Positions 1 to 10,854 are shown, numbered from the stretch's first letter. The stretch: 64,000 bases of DNA from Nansenia antarctica (GCA_963989245.1 OZ022346.1:5002881-5066880), one strand, 5' to 3'. Notes: generated by a model not told the origin, from the sequence alone. Numbers and translations: made by a program.

Positions 1-1130
1 AATTGAAGCATTCTATTTATTGTGTAGCATTATTTATGTTTTAAATTATTCTTAACACCATTGACATTGTATATTAAGTATTTAAATGAAATTAGGAGAT
101 GAGAAAGTATCATGAATTGACGACCATCTGTTTTATTGAATTCACAACCACCTGCAGCTTACTTCAGGAAAAACAAATAAAATGTGAAAATAAAAATCAT
201 AATAAATAAAATGTACACTGTCACATCAAATGTGCAACATTCCACTCGAATGAGAGGAACTAGGGGCTCTTAGAGAACTTGGAGCTTATACTGTAACTGT
301 AGCTTTCCTGAGGAACAATAAACATACCCAAACTAAACTGCAACATAAACAGGCTATAGCCAAATATAAAATACTGTTTCAAGTCAGTCAGTTTCAAGTC
401 ATATTTAGGAGGAGATAAGACAGCAAGTCAGCAATAATCAATAAAACAAAAAAACTAAACATTGCACCTAAGGAGATTTCAGACTCAAACCTTACTTCTG
501 ATTAAGCAGCATCACTGGCAGATTAGCCTTGAGAAATACAAGCATCTCAGCGTTTTTGGCACTCAGCCTGTTCCTCTTATCATCTAAAATATGTCCTGCT
601 GCTGAAAAGTCGCTCGCTATCTACACTTGTGCAAGGTGCACAGAGGAAGACCTAAAACTCACGCGCTAATAGTTGTTGTTGCTATGGGCCAAGTGACTTC
701 CTGCTCACGGGGTCACATGACGTCGGTGAACACTACCTACACTACGCTCGTGAAGTCGCGCTGGAACTCTGACCAGCACTCGTGGAACGCCTCTCGTCCA
801 ATCAAAGCACTCGGTCCCTTTATGACGTCGAGCCCAGTGTGCGCTTCGGCGCTCTCTGAGCGAATCGACGAACGCAGCAAATGCCGTATGATATTCGTGG
901 TATTGAAAGACCTTGCGTGCGTTCCTCCGCAAGGTATTTCTTTTGAGCAGACATTACAAACGGCATATTTGTTGTCTCTTTCCGACACTGTATAATATTT
1001 CCAGACTGGCGACGCCTTTTTGTAAACTGATCGGTCATGTTTGATCGGCCGTTTTGAGAACTCCGATCAAAACCGATCAAGGCCATATCGGCCGATACCG
1101 ATCGGCGCCGATCAGATCGGAGCATCACTA
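1..1130 (-). mobile_element. hAT-type non-autonomous element, copy 1 (cut by window edge)
   Basis: This is one of three near-identical copies of a roughly 1.24-kb element in the window; the others are at 38225-39464 and 56439-57679. The right terminus ends in GAGCATCACTA at 1130 and the left about 110 bases lie outside the window. The neighbouring 8 bases GTTTTAGG (1131-1138) are the expected target-site duplicate, and the homologous uninterrupted site is visible at 13753 in the other zinc-finger duplicate. The interior holds a degenerate BED-finger reading frame on the minus strand. The assignment to hAT rests on the 8-bp duplication seen exactly in copies 2 and 3 and on the BED-like ORF. 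Confidence 0.8.
737..1018 (-). pseudogene. BED-type zinc finger fragment in hAT copy 1, start codon lost
   Basis: The frame is equivalent to the 93-codon ORFs at 38337-38618 and 57286-57567. It has a WKYY motif, a CxxC pair (CNVC) and a downstream histidine in a leucine-rich context, as in the N-terminal BED finger of hAT transposases. Here the ATG present in the other two copies reads AAG (complement of CTT near 1016-1018), so this copy cannot start there. No DDE/RNase-H-like transposase core follows in any copy, so the element is non-autonomous. Confidence 0.6.
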
Positions 1131-1752
1131 GTTTTAGGTTTTATTTCATTTCTAACATTTCCCCATGCCAGTTATCCGGTATGACATGTTGTGAGTAAAG
1201 AGTCTAATAGCTCTTGACCTTTGTAAGGCAGTGAGGGTATGTCCAGCATGTCAGTAACACTAGGCTATGCTACACCCTCAAAACATTTTCATATCATTTA
1301 ATAAACAGAGATTAATAGATTAAATAAATGTTTTTTTATAAACATTTTCCTTATTTTAACTTCATAAAGGGGTTTGGACATCACGTCACGTCATTGGGCC
1401 AGTTGCTTATGGTCCCTTGAAAAGGAGGGTGCCACGTATTAAAGAGCTGTAACATCTAAACCATTCCTCCAACTTGGATCTGGATACCCTCAAATTAAAG
1501 AGGGTGTTTGACAGTCTGCACTTTAAGGCCATATTCATTCTATAACTTGAATATGTTTTGGTAAACAACTAAAATGACTACAGTTCTGTCAAAGAGTCCA
1601 AATGGACCTAACTGTAGCTTGGCTACTGTTTTCCAATTCTGGAAAAAGAAATGTTCAATGTTTTGATTAAATTTCCTCACTCTGTTTTAATATTTTGATA
1701 ATCTGTGTTGGTAGGATTCCCTGCACTGTGAACTGTCCATCTGGGCAGAGAG

Positions 1753-2417
1753 ATGGAGGCTTCTGCTTACTCAGTGTCAGAGAGCCAGAGGACACACCTT
1801 GGGTCCCCTGATGCAGAGGCAGAAGGACAGAACCACCGGAAGGACAATCTTATTAGGCTCCAGCCACCACCACCACCACCACCTCCCACCCACAGGGACC
1901 ATCACTCTCCCAAAATTAAAGAAGAGTACGACACACCGTGGGACAGCTTTCTACGGGACTTTATCAAAAACCAAAAGGCCAAAGATGAGATGCTCAGCAG
2001 ATCTGCGTCAGGGTGTCACCTCTCTGAAGCAGCGAATGACATGGATAGTGACAGTAATGACATGGATAGTGACAGTAACGGCAGTTCAGAGGTCAAGACT
2101 GGAGGTCAGGAGGTCAAGATCGAAGAGTGCTATGGTAGGAATTCCTCTCAGCAAAGGCCAACCACGGGCCGCGCTAGAGCTGACCAATCACATCCTGAGT
2201 CAGGTGGTCACAAGAGCAGCTCAGTGATTGGATTACAGGAGCAGCAGAGAAGGACAGCGGCAGGGCAAACCTCTGAGCAAAGGAAACATAGTTGTGGTTA
2301 TGAGGACATGCGCCAGTGCTACGTCCAGTGTGGGAAGAAACTAAACACGGCGGATATTGTGAAAATACAGCAGCGAATTAGAAGACCAGACCAACACCGT
2401 TGTGCTACAACTGATCA
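1753..2417 (+). CDS. Zinc-finger copy A, coding exon 1
   Basis: The start ATG follows an acceptor-like CAG by four bases. The exon ends at GATCA before donor GTAAGT (2418), in phase 2, which matches the exon 2 acceptor. It encodes the acidic/proline-rich N terminus and has one amino-acid difference (Tyr/His) from copy B by eye. Confidence 0.85.
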
Positions 2418-5400
2418 GTAAGTCATACATGCTGCTAACGCTAACACGTGCTGCTAACCCCTAACACATGCTGCTAACGCTAACACATGCTGCTAACCCC
2501 TAACACATGCTGCTAACCCCTAACACATGCTGCTAACCCCTAACACATGCTGCTAACACTAACACATGCTGCTAACCCTAAAACATGAAAGGGCAATTGG
2601 TAATTAAACAGTAGGTAATTAAAGAGTAGGTAGTTAAAGGGCAGTTGGTAACTAAACAGTAGGTAATTAAACAGTAGGTAATTAAACAGTTGGTAGTTAA
2701 AGGGCAGAACTATAAGCACGTCTAACAGATGAATGTCATGTATGATAAGGTAGCAAGCTGGCTTGGAAGGGAGCTGACAGTCAAGCGTGCAAAGGCCACG
2801 CCCACACAGCCTCAGAACTGTCTGACCAGGAAGTAGAGCCTAACTAGAAGATTATTTTCATAGTTTATTATGTGTCAACATTTTTCCTGGACACAAAATA
2901 CATTTGGAACCATTTAATGTTTACTTTCCAGACCCTTAAATTACAGCAAATGCAATCAGTAATATTATTATTGCATTTGCAGGACGTGTCCTGTCAGTCT
3001 AGATGGGAGTTCAGTGAACTGTTTGTCTGTCATGTCTAATCGACCTGCGTTGTTTCTGCCTCCAGTGTTTCCAGCCGCAGGTCCTCTTCAGCTCATGTAA
3101 CCATGGTAACCATGTATGAACCAGAATCACAACACAAACTTGCTAGTCAAGCCAAAATACTGCAACGTAATGGATTGGACTGCTACCTAGTTAACTACAA
3201 CACTACTTTACATTGTTACCTAGTTAACTACAACACTACTTTACATTGTTACCTAGTTAACTACAACACTACTTTACATTGTTACCTAGTTAACTACAAC
3301 ACTACTTTACATTGTTACCTAGTTAACTACAACACTACTTTACATTGTTACCTAGTTAACTACAACACTACTTTACATTGTTACCTAGTTAACTTCAACA
3401 CTACTTTACATTGTTACCTAGTTAACTAGAACACTACTTTACATTGTTACCTAGTTAACTAGAACACTACTTTACATTGTTACCTAGTTAACTAGAACAC
3501 TACTTTACATTGTTACCTAGTTAACTAGAACACTACTTTACATTGTTACCTAGTTAACTACAACACTACTTTACATTGTTACCTAGTTAACTACAACACT
3601 ACTTTACATTGTTACCTAGTTACCTAGAACACTACTTTACATTGTTACCTAGTTAACTACAACACTACTTTACATTGTTACCTAGTTAACTACAACACTA
3701 CTTTACATTGTTAGCAGGCTCACAAAACAAGCTGTGTTAGTTGACTAGCGATGTGTACATTTTTCGAAAGAAAAGTCAAAGCATTAGAATGTGTCACATT
3801 TTTTAACAATCAATTACTTATGAATGAATTAATGGAATGAATGAATGGTCTTTATTGTCATTGCTACAGTACAGGTACCAAACAACGAAATTTAGGAGGG
3901 GTGGCTCCCCTGGTGTTAGGGAAAAAAAAAAAAAAAAAAAAGTTCGGGCCCGCCATCTAGTGGCTCAAAAAAAATTTGGCCCGAGGCCAAACCTAATTGC
4001 CGACCCCTGCCCTAACACATGATGCTAACCCCTAACACATGCTGCTAACCCCTAACACATGCTGCTAACCCCTAACACATGCTGCTAACCCCTAACACAT
4101 GCTGCTAACCCCTAACACATGCTGCTAACCCCTAACACATGCTGCTAACACTAACACATGCTGCTAACCCTAAAACATGAAAGGGCAATTGGTAATTAAA
4201 CAGTAGGTAATTAAAGAGTAGGTAGTTAAAGGGCAGTTGGTAACTAAACAGTAGGTAATTAAACAGTAGGTAATTAAACAGTTGGTAGTTAAAGGGCAGA
4301 ACTATAAGCACGTCTAACAGATGAATGTCATGTATGATAAGGCAGCAAGCTGGCTTGGAAGGGAGCTGCCAGTCAAGCGTGCAAAGGCCACGCCCACACA
4401 GCCTCAGAACTGTCTGACCAGGAAGTAGAGCCTAACTAGAAGATTATTTTCATAGTTTATTATGTGTCAACATTTTTCCTGGACACAAAATACATTTGGA
4501 ACCATTTAATGTTTACTTTCCAGACCCTTAAATTACAGCAAATGCAATCAGTAATATTATTATTGCATTTGCAGGACGTGTCCTGTCAGTCTAGATGGGA
4601 GTTCAGTGAACTGTTTGTCTGTCATGTCTAATCAACCTGCGTTGTTTCTGCCTCCAGTGTTTCCAGCCGCAGGTCCTCTTCAGCTCATGTAACCATGGTA
4701 ACCATGTATGAACCAGAATGCACCGAGTCCCCCAGATCTGGCCGTGGTTCTCCAGCCCTGAAAAGCCCACATTGGGACAGAGGAAGAGGACAGAGGAATA
4801 GTGGAGGACAAGAGGACAGAGGAAGAGTGGAGATGAAAGACAGTGAGATGGATGGTAAGTCTTTGTTATTGGTGAGTGTCATTGCACTGTTGTAAAACCA
4901 ATGCTGCCAGTGCAGTGTAAGTCAGTCAGTACCTGCATCGTCTGACAGTCCTGCTCTCTCCCGCTGTGTGGGGTTGATATATCAGGGCTAGTTCCCCAAT
5001 CTAACCCAGTCCTGGACTACTGGACAGCCACATGTAAACACTTTTATCCCCAATCTAACCCAGTCCTGGACTACAGGACAGTCACATGTAAACACTTTTA
5101 TCCAAAGTGACTTACTACATTTGTCTAAAGTAAGTGAATCAGTTTACACAATTGGGGAATAAAACATAATAAAAACAGACAAGAGAGAAATATGATAGAA
5201 AATCAATTTTAGGAATAGCAACTGCACTCTACTGCTCTCTACTGCCCTCTACTGCTCTCTACTGCTCTCTACTGCCCCCTACTGCTCTCTACTGCCCCCT
5301 GCTGTTCTCTACTGCTCTCTACTGCCCCCTGCTGTTCTCTACTGCTCTCTACTGCACTCTACTGCACTCTACTGCCCTCTACTGCTCTCTACTGCACTCT

Positions 5401-8400
5401 ACTGCCCTCTACTGCCCTCTACTGCCCTCTACTGCCCTCTACTGCTCTCTACTGCTCTCTACTGCCCTCTACTGCCCTCTACCGCCCTCTACCGCCCTCT
5501 GCCGCCCTCTACTGCCCTCTACTGCCCTCTACTGTCCTCTACTGCCCTCTACTGCTCTCTACTGCCCTCTACTGCTCTCTACTGTCACAAAATTATTCAG
5601 AGCTTTGAACGAGATTATTAACACCCGAACAGCCATGGGTGGGGTCATTAACACTAGAATAGCCATGGGTGGGGTCATTAACACTAGAACAGCCACGGGT
5701 GGGGTCATTAACACTAGAACAGCCATGGGTTGGGTCATTAACACTAGAACAGCCATGGGTTGGGTCATTAACACTAGAACAGCCATGGATGGGGTCATTA
5801 ACACTAGAACAGCCATGGGTGGGGTCGTTAACACTAGAACAGCCATGGGTGGGGTCATTAACACTAGAACAGCCATGGGTGGGGTCATTAACACTAGAAC
5901 AGCCATGGGTGGGGTCATTAACACTAGAACAGCCACGGGTGGGGTCATTAACACTAGAAGTCACGGATGGGGTCATTAACACTAGAACAGCCATGGGTGT
6001 TGTCATTAACACTAGAACAGCCATGGGTGTTGTCATTAACACTAGAACAGCCATGGGTGTTGTCATTAACACTAGAACAGCCATGGGTGGGGTCATTAAC
6101 ACTAGAAGTCACAGATGGGGTCATTATGAATGAATAAATGAATGAATGGTCTTTATTGTCATTGATATAGTACAGGTACCAAACAACGAAATTTGGGAGG
6201 GGGGGCTCCCATGGGTGGGGTCATTTAACCTAGTGAGTAAAAATACATTCTAAGTCGATCAGATTTCAGGACCCTCCTTTCATGACTTTTCCGAGATAAG
6301 TGCGTTCTACCACGCAGTATCCTGACATGTTCTAAATCTGCTTCGTATAAAGCTATTTCAATCACAGGTTTTAGCCCAGTTACATACGCAGTAGTGATAG
6401 GATATTATATGTCAATGTACAGATAGTTATGAATGCTAAACTGTACAGTAGGTCTTGCTATAGCTATCGCAGCAAAGTACTTGCAGTAGCCTACATTTGA
6501 TTATGTCTGTAATCCTCAACTGATTTTCATGGAACAACATGGAACAAATACAATTTTATTCATGATACAGTATATAATGTGTATTAAGTGTATTTATGAT
6601 GCAGTATATAATGTATATCAATTTTCAAATATTAGCATATTTATTACTATTATTTTGTAATAATGATAATCAACCTCTTTTGCATCATATGTGCAGCCAC
6701 TCCCCGTGATAATCTGACCGTAATCCTGTATGGTGGTACGATGCTTGTAGGAGGTGCAGAGGTTTATCTCTCTGAGAGACTTACTTAGATAGATAAACAA
6801 ATGTTGATATTTAATTTCTCTCTATATTTTTTTTTCTTAATATCCTAATGCTGTATGTAAAGCACTTTGAATTGCCCTTGTTGTATAAAATGTGCTATAC
6901 AAATAAACTTGCCTATGTAACCCTGTATATGTTCCTATTCTTACAGACCAGCAGAGCTCCAACCCAGGTTCAGACAGCGAGCCCAGCTCCACCACACCAG
7001 GAAACCATCAACAACACAGGAGCTCGAGGCGGAAGAATCACCTTAAAACACACCCACAGACTTACACCGGAGAGAAGACCTACCGCTGCCCACTGTGTGG
7101 GAAGAGTTTTAGTGGAGGAGGAGCCCTGAAGACGCATCACAGAATACACACTGGGGAGAAACCATACCACTGCTCCCAGTGTGGGAAGAGTTTCAGTAAA
7201 GCAGAAGACCTGAAGAAGCATCAGAGAATACACACCGGAGAGAAACCATACCACTGCTCCCAGTGTGGGAAGAGTTTCAGTCAAGCAGGACACCTGAAGA
7301 TGCATCAGAGAATACACACCGGGGAGAAACCATACCACTGCTCCCAGTGTGGGAAGAGTTTCAGTCAAGCAGGAGACCTGAAGAAGCATCAGAGAATACA
7401 CACCGGGGAGAAACCATACCACTGCTCCCAGTGTGGGAAGAGTTTTAGTGAAGCAGGAAGTCTAAAGATTCACCAGAGAATACATACCGGGGAGAAACCA
7501 TACCACTGCTCCCAGTGTGGGAAGAGTTTTAGTGGAGGAGGAAGTCTAAAGATTCACCAGAGAATACACACCGGGGAGACACCATACCACTGCTCCCAGT
7601 GTGGGAAGAGTTTCAGTCAAGCAGGAGACCTGAAGAAGCATCAGAGAATACACACCGGAGAGAAACCATACCAGTGCTCCCAGTGTGGGAAGAGTTTTAG
7701 TGAAGCAGGAAGTCTAAAGATTCACCAGAGAATACATACCGGGGAGAAACCATACCACTGCTCCCAGTGTGGGAAGAGTTTCAGTCAAGCAGGAGACCTG
7801 AAGAAGCATCAGAGAATACACACCGGAGAGAAACCATACCAGTGCTCCCAGTGTGGGAAGAGTTTCAGTCAAGCAGGAACCCTAAACGATCATCAGAGAA
7901 TACACACAGGAGAGAAACCATACCACTGCTCCCAGTGTGGGAATAGTTTCAGTGTAGCAGGAGACCTGAAGACGCACCAGAGAATACACACCGGAGAGAA
8001 ACCATACCACTGCTCCCAGTGTGGGAAGAGTTTCAGTCAAGCAGGACACCTGAAGACGCACCAGAGAATACACACAGGAGAGAAACCATACCACTGCTCC
8101 CAGTGTGGGAAGAGTTTCAGTCAAGCAGGACAACTAACGGTTCATCAGAGAGCACACAGAGGAGAGAAACCATACCACTGCTCCCAGTGTGGGAAGAGTT
8201 TCAATCGAGCAGATTCCCTAAAGATGCATCAGAGAATACACACCGGAGAGAAACCATACCACTGCTCCCAGTGTGGGAAGAGTTTCAGTCAAGCAGGAGA
8301 CCTGAAGATGCATCAGAGAATACACACCGGGGAGAAACCATACCACTGCTCCCAGTGTGGGAAGAGTTTCAGTCGAGCAGGAGACCTGAAGATGCATCAG

Positions 8401-8589
8401 AGAATACACACCGGAGAGAAACCATACCACTGCTCCCAGTGTGGGAAGAGTTTCAGTCAAGCAGGACAACTAACGGTTCATCAGAGAGCACACAGAGGAG
8501 AGAAACCATACCACTGCTCCCAGTGTGGGAAGAGTTTCAATCGAGCAGATTCCCTAAAGAAGCATCAGAGAACACACACAGGAGAGTAA
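1753..8589 (+). CDS. C2H2 zinc-finger protein, copy A (18 fingers), exons 1753-2417, 4658-4854, 6947-8589
   Basis: The three exons join in frame (665, 197 and 1643 nt; 834 codons plus stop). Exon 1 encodes an acidic, low-complexity N terminus with a poly-proline run, an IKEEYDTPWDSFL segment and a duplicated DMDSDSN motif. Exon 2 is a short Arg/Gly/Ser-rich linker. Exon 3 carries a Ser-rich lead and then 18 head-to-tail C2H2 fingers of exactly 84 bp with canonical HTGEKPY linkers, ending with TAA just after the last finger. No KRAB, SCAN or BTB domain is visible. The protein is presumably a nuclear DNA-binding factor. Helix residues vary little (mostly QGDK, QGDM, EGSI, QGQV, RDSM at -1, 2, 3, 6), suggesting homogenisation. 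An acceptor-like CTGGGCAG at 1741-1748 implies an untranslated 5' exon upstream, probably the promoter module class seen at 12.4 kb. The family specificity is unknown. Confidence 0.85.
2434..2590 (+). repeat. 20-bp minisatellite in intron 1 (CATGCTGCTAACCCCTAACA-type)
   Basis: About eight units start directly after the exon 1 donor. They are followed by a looser family of about 15-bp GTAGGTAATTAAA-like units to about 2705. The same array recurs at 4015-4180 and 15050-15185. Confidence 0.85.
3066..3429 (+). pseudogene. Duplicated exon 2 start reading into a 33-bp satellite
   Basis: The acceptor CTCCAG and the first bases of exon 2 are intact. After MYEPE the sequence diverges into a satellite that reads as 11-residue repeats (CYLVNYNTTLH) until a stop at 3427-3429. 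The normal exon 2 donor is absent, so use of this acceptor would give a truncated protein with an Asn/Tyr-rich repeat tail and no fingers. Whether it is transcribed cannot be judged from sequence. Confidence 0.6.
3181..3715 (+). repeat. 33-bp minisatellite (about 16 units)
   Basis: The unit begins ACCTAGTTAACTACAACACT and has period 33, so it keeps the reading frame. Some units carry TAGAAC in place of TACAAC, which introduces the stop. It occurs only in copy A. Confidence 0.9.
3822..3930 (-). mobile_element. 3' tail of a CR1/L2-clade LINE with (TGAA)n
   Basis: The core GGTCTTTATTGTCATTGCTA followed by TACAGGTACCAAACAACG is the inverted 3' end of a CR1/L2-type LINE (AATGACAATAAA plus short tandem tail). 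The same tail occurs at 6126, 17081, 33492 and 60492. A poly(A) run of about 20 follows at 3920. Confidence 0.65.
4658..4854 (+). CDS. Zinc-finger copy A, coding exon 2
   Basis: Acceptor CTCCAG ends at 4657. Donor GTAAGT starts at 4855 after GATG, phase 1, continuing with AC at 6947. The exon encodes a basic Arg/Gly/Ser linker ending in DSEMD. It is two codons shorter than in copy B (a GGAAGA unit is missing). Confidence 0.8.
5225..5585 (+). repeat. 10-bp minisatellite (ACTGCCCTCT-type), about 36 units
   Basis: Units alternate between ACTGCCCTCT and ACTGCTCTCT. On the minus strand consecutive CCCTCT units read CAGTAGAGGGCAG, which fits 13 of 14 positions of the CTCF core consensus CCASYAGRKGGCRS. 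The homologous array in copy B is at 16226-16567. Confidence 0.9.
5629..6120 (+). repeat. 30-bp minisatellite (GGGGTCATTAACACTAGAAC-type), about 16 units
   Basis: The period is 30 with a few shortened units. Open frames through it on both strands are artefacts of the period being a multiple of three. The homologous array in copy B is at 16612-17080. Confidence 0.9.
6126..6215 (-). mobile_element. CR1/L2 LINE 3' tail inserted at end of 30-bp array
   Basis: It has the same TTTATTGTCATTG core and GGTACCAAACAACG flank as the tail at 3822, with a short TGAATGAA tail. It is present at the homologous place in copy B (17081-17150), so this insertion predates the segmental duplication. Confidence 0.65.
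6947..8589 (+). CDS. Zinc-finger copy A, terminal exon with 18 C2H2 fingers
   Basis: Acceptor TTCTTACAG ends at 6946. The first finger cysteine codon is at 7087 and the last at 8515, exactly 17 periods of 84 bp apart. Finger 1 differs (CPLCGKSFSGGGAL); fingers 2-18 share CSQCGKSF. One finger has Asn for Lys (CGNSF). TAA is at 8587-8589. Confidence 0.88.
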
Positions 8590-8756
8590 CCATACCACTG
8601 CTCTGGAAATGATCGTAGCTGTACGTCGGGTATTACCTACTGGTTATGCAGAGTTATTACAGGCATGTGAGCCGCACTGCCTATACTGTAATTCATGCGA
8701 AGTGAATGTGGCTCGTACTAAAATTAACGATTTTGTTATCAGCCGAGAAAACTAAC

Positions 8757-8995
8757 TAACTAACAGACTGTGGTTGGGGTGGCTGGGGTCTAACAGACTG
8801 TGGTTGGGGTGGCTGGGGTCTAACAGACTGTGTTTGGGGTGGCTGGGGTCTAACAGACTGTGGTTGGCGGGGGGCTGGGGTCTAACAGACTGTGGTTGGG
8901 GTGGCTGGGGTCTAACAGACTGTGGTTGGGGGGGCTGGGGTCTAACAGGCTGTGGTTGGGGGGGCTGGGGTCTAACAGACTGTGGTTGGGGTCAT
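8757..8995 (+). repeat. 30-bp G-rich minisatellite (TAACAGACTGTGGTTGGGGT-type), 8 units
   Basis: It lies just 3' of copy A where homology with copy B ends, so it may mark the duplication breakpoint. Its G-runs could form G-quadruplexes. Confidence 0.9.
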
Positions 8996-9020
8996 GTTAT
9001 TTTATTTCTGTGTTGAACAG

Positions 9021-9088
9021 CTCAGCCTGATGAAAAGAATGGAAGCAATGATGTCATCATGATGTCAGATTTGGATCCCCAGGAGTAA
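9021..9088 (+). CDS. Candidate terminal coding exon of unknown gene
   Basis: An acceptor-like TTTCTGTGTTGAACAG ends at 9020. The exon then reads a short acidic C terminus (QPDEKNGSND ... DLDPQE) to TAA at 9086-9088. Its phase (two leftover bases CT) is the same as that of zinc-finger exon 3, so the exon 2 donor at 4854 could splice here to make a finger-less isoform. An AATAAA follows at 9734. I do not recognise the peptide. It could equally be chance. Confidence 0.3.
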
Positions 9089-10055
9089 CTGTACGTCTAG
9101 CAACAAGACATGAAGATATTTTAGCTCAGCTTTAAAGAGGCAATCTGGGATTGGTACATCCATTGTGGGACTCAACTTAATTCATTAATTAACTAAAATT
9201 AATGATATACAGTATAGTCATTGAGGAATATAACTTAGAATAATAATTGAATGCCTCATGAATTGACTTCAACAGAAGCCAAAATAAAATTGTAAAAATT
9301 GGGTTAGAAAATTATTGTTTTACTTGTTATAAACAATGTCATTGTTAACAAACACTGTATAATTTCAAAACATGGTTGAAACTATCATGTTGATCTCATG
9401 GATGGTTGGTTATTACATCCATAGCTCCGTCTCTGAATCTGAGAGTGGTTACATTTCTCCAGCCCCATCGCATTTTGTTGTTGTTTGAATCCCCGGCAAA
9501 AAAATATTTCAAGTGTTTTTTCTCTTTTGTAAGGGTTATACAGAGGTATGCATGGGTTTTAAAGTTTGCTTGGAGATTATTATTTTTTTGCATAAACAAT
9601 GATGTTCTGCTTTTTCTTGTATTCAGAAATATTGTTGCTTCATCTAAGTTGTTTCCCTATTTTCCTATTTTGATATGCTGTATTGTTGTTTCATATCATG
9701 TTTTTAACACTTTTCATCATATTTAGATATGTTAATAAAGGTCAATTATTGTAGATGCTTTCAATCTGTTTCATTTAGTAATAATCAATGATGATGGCAC
9801 CCTGCAGAAGAGCTTGTTAGTCTAGGGGGTTCATGTGTTTTAATATAGCATGTAATAACAACCAGGGAAGAATACATAAGTCCAGTCTTCTGCCTCTCTT
9901 TGCAGTGATGGTAATATCAGTAACTGTCTCTGAACACTAGAGGGCGACACCTCCACCTCTATGAGTAGTGCTGGGGCCTTTATAAAGCTCTCGTACACTA
10001 AGGTGCGTAAGCACATTTTCCCGCAATTTTCAAGTATATCCAGCTGCATCCGACA
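9089..10055 (+). other. AT-rich non-coding stretch, possible 3' UTR
   Basis: No convincing coding sequence is seen. A canonical poly(A) signal AATAAA is at 9734-9739, consistent with a 3' UTR of the candidate exon at 9021 or an old retroposed end. A CACTAGAGGGCGAC motif near 9936 resembles a partial CTCF core. Confidence 0.35.
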
Positions 10056-10420
10056 CGCGCTTCACCCGGACGCACGAAGACCATCACCAGAGTTAAATCC
10101 AATAGAACATTTGTGGAAGGAACCGAAGATCAAGATTCACCAGCGGTCCCCACAAAATCTTCCGGATTTAAAGACTGTCTGTGTTAAAGAATGAGCCAAA
10201 ATCCCATCTGATCACTGTGAGAGATGTGGTTTTCCATACAGGAATCGTCTTGAAGCTGTCATTGGAAACAAAGGCTTCTCCTCCGAGTATTAAATACATT
10301 TCAGTTACTGCGTTCAATACTTTGTTCCTGTGCCATACCACTTTATTGCACATAACGTTTTTCTATGGATTGGAGTTTTCCAATTTGGTTAGCTGTGGAG
10401 TTTTATTGAGTTAATACCAA
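10056..10420 (+). mobile_element. Tc1-like transposase C-terminal remnant
   Basis: A frame contains SPELNPIEHLWKE, the conserved segment around the catalytic acidic residue of Tc1 transposases, then the typical downstream NLPDLKTVC and EWAKIPSD segments, with frame changes between them. The N-terminal half is missing and the fragment is inactive. Confidence 0.75.
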
Positions 10421-10596
10421 TGTCTGGCCTAAATTGCATGTGAATAGCTGCAATGAAGATATTATTGATTTCAAACGTTGAATACTTTCCCCCAATGTAT
10501 ATTCTGCCTGTATATCCTGTCGTACAATGAAGGTCAGCAAGATCTTCCAACCCCTGGGTCCCCTCCCTCCTCCCTCCTACCTCCCCCCCCCCTACA

Positions 10597-10768
10597 TGTG
10601 TGTATGTGTGTGTGTGTGTGTGTGTGTATGTGTGTGTGTGTGTGTGTGTGTATGTGTGTGTATGTGTGTATGTGTGTGTGTATGTGTGTATGTGTGTGTG
10701 TATGTGTGTATGTGTGTATGTGTGTATGTGTGTGTATGTGTGTATGTGTGTGTATGTGTGTGTATGTG
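10597..10768 (+). repeat. (TG)n/(TATG)n microsatellite
   Basis: An imperfect TG repeat with TATG interruptions, about 170 bp, follows a C-rich run. All frames through it are repeat artefacts. Confidence 0.95.
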
Positions 10769-10854
10769 CGTCTGTCTGTAAACGTTCAACACTACCAACA
10801 CTCCAGCCCAAGTTTCCAGCCCCAAGTTTCTTCCGGAACTTTAACGTTTTTTAA

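Larger units (their letters stand above)
2434..4720 (+). repeat. Internal tandem duplication of intron 1 end plus exon 2
   Basis: The segment 2434-3140 is repeated almost exactly at 4015-4720: 20-bp array, AT-rich stretch, acceptor and first 70 or so bases of exon 2. Between the copies lie a 33-bp satellite (3181-3715) and a LINE 3' tail. Copy B of the gene has only one version, so the duplication arose in copy A or was lost in B. Confidence 0.85.
4855..6946 (+). other. Intron 2 of zinc-finger copy A
   Basis: Apart from the two minisatellites and the LINE tail listed separately, it holds AT-rich sequence with a 43-bp imperfect direct repeat (about 4993-5095, CCCAATCTAACCCAGTCCTG). Near 6265-6360 a stretch recurs in the rock2 intron at about 41045. 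No other gene is seen. Confidence 0.6.
1131..8750 (+). repeat. Segmental duplication unit A (zinc-finger gene plus flanks)
   Basis: The sequence from GTTTTAGGTTTTATTTC onward is nearly identical to 13753-19285, including upstream flank, exons, intronic minisatellites and the 3' flank up to the GCCGAGAAAA motif near 8750. Differences are an internal duplication of exon 2 with a 33-bp satellite (A only), the number of fingers (18 versus 13), and a few small indels. Single-base differences are rare, which points to recent duplication or ongoing gene conversion. Confidence 0.9.

Noticed and set aside
627..995. 122-codon plus-strand frame in hAT copies (also 38360-38728, 57176-57544)
   Set aside because: Antisense shadow of the BED mini-ORF inside the transposon.
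3103..3429. Stand-alone Asn/Tyr repeat protein
   Set aside because: Open only because of the 33-bp satellite; better read as exon 2 duplicate running into repeats.
5559..6133. Several 114-169 codon frames in the 30-bp minisatellites (also 16542-17086)
   Set aside because: Repeat artefacts present on both strands.
6970..8469. Minus-strand and off-frame frames over the zinc-finger exons (also 17916-19066)
   Set aside because: Shadows of the 84-bp finger period; the plus-strand C2H2 frame is clear.
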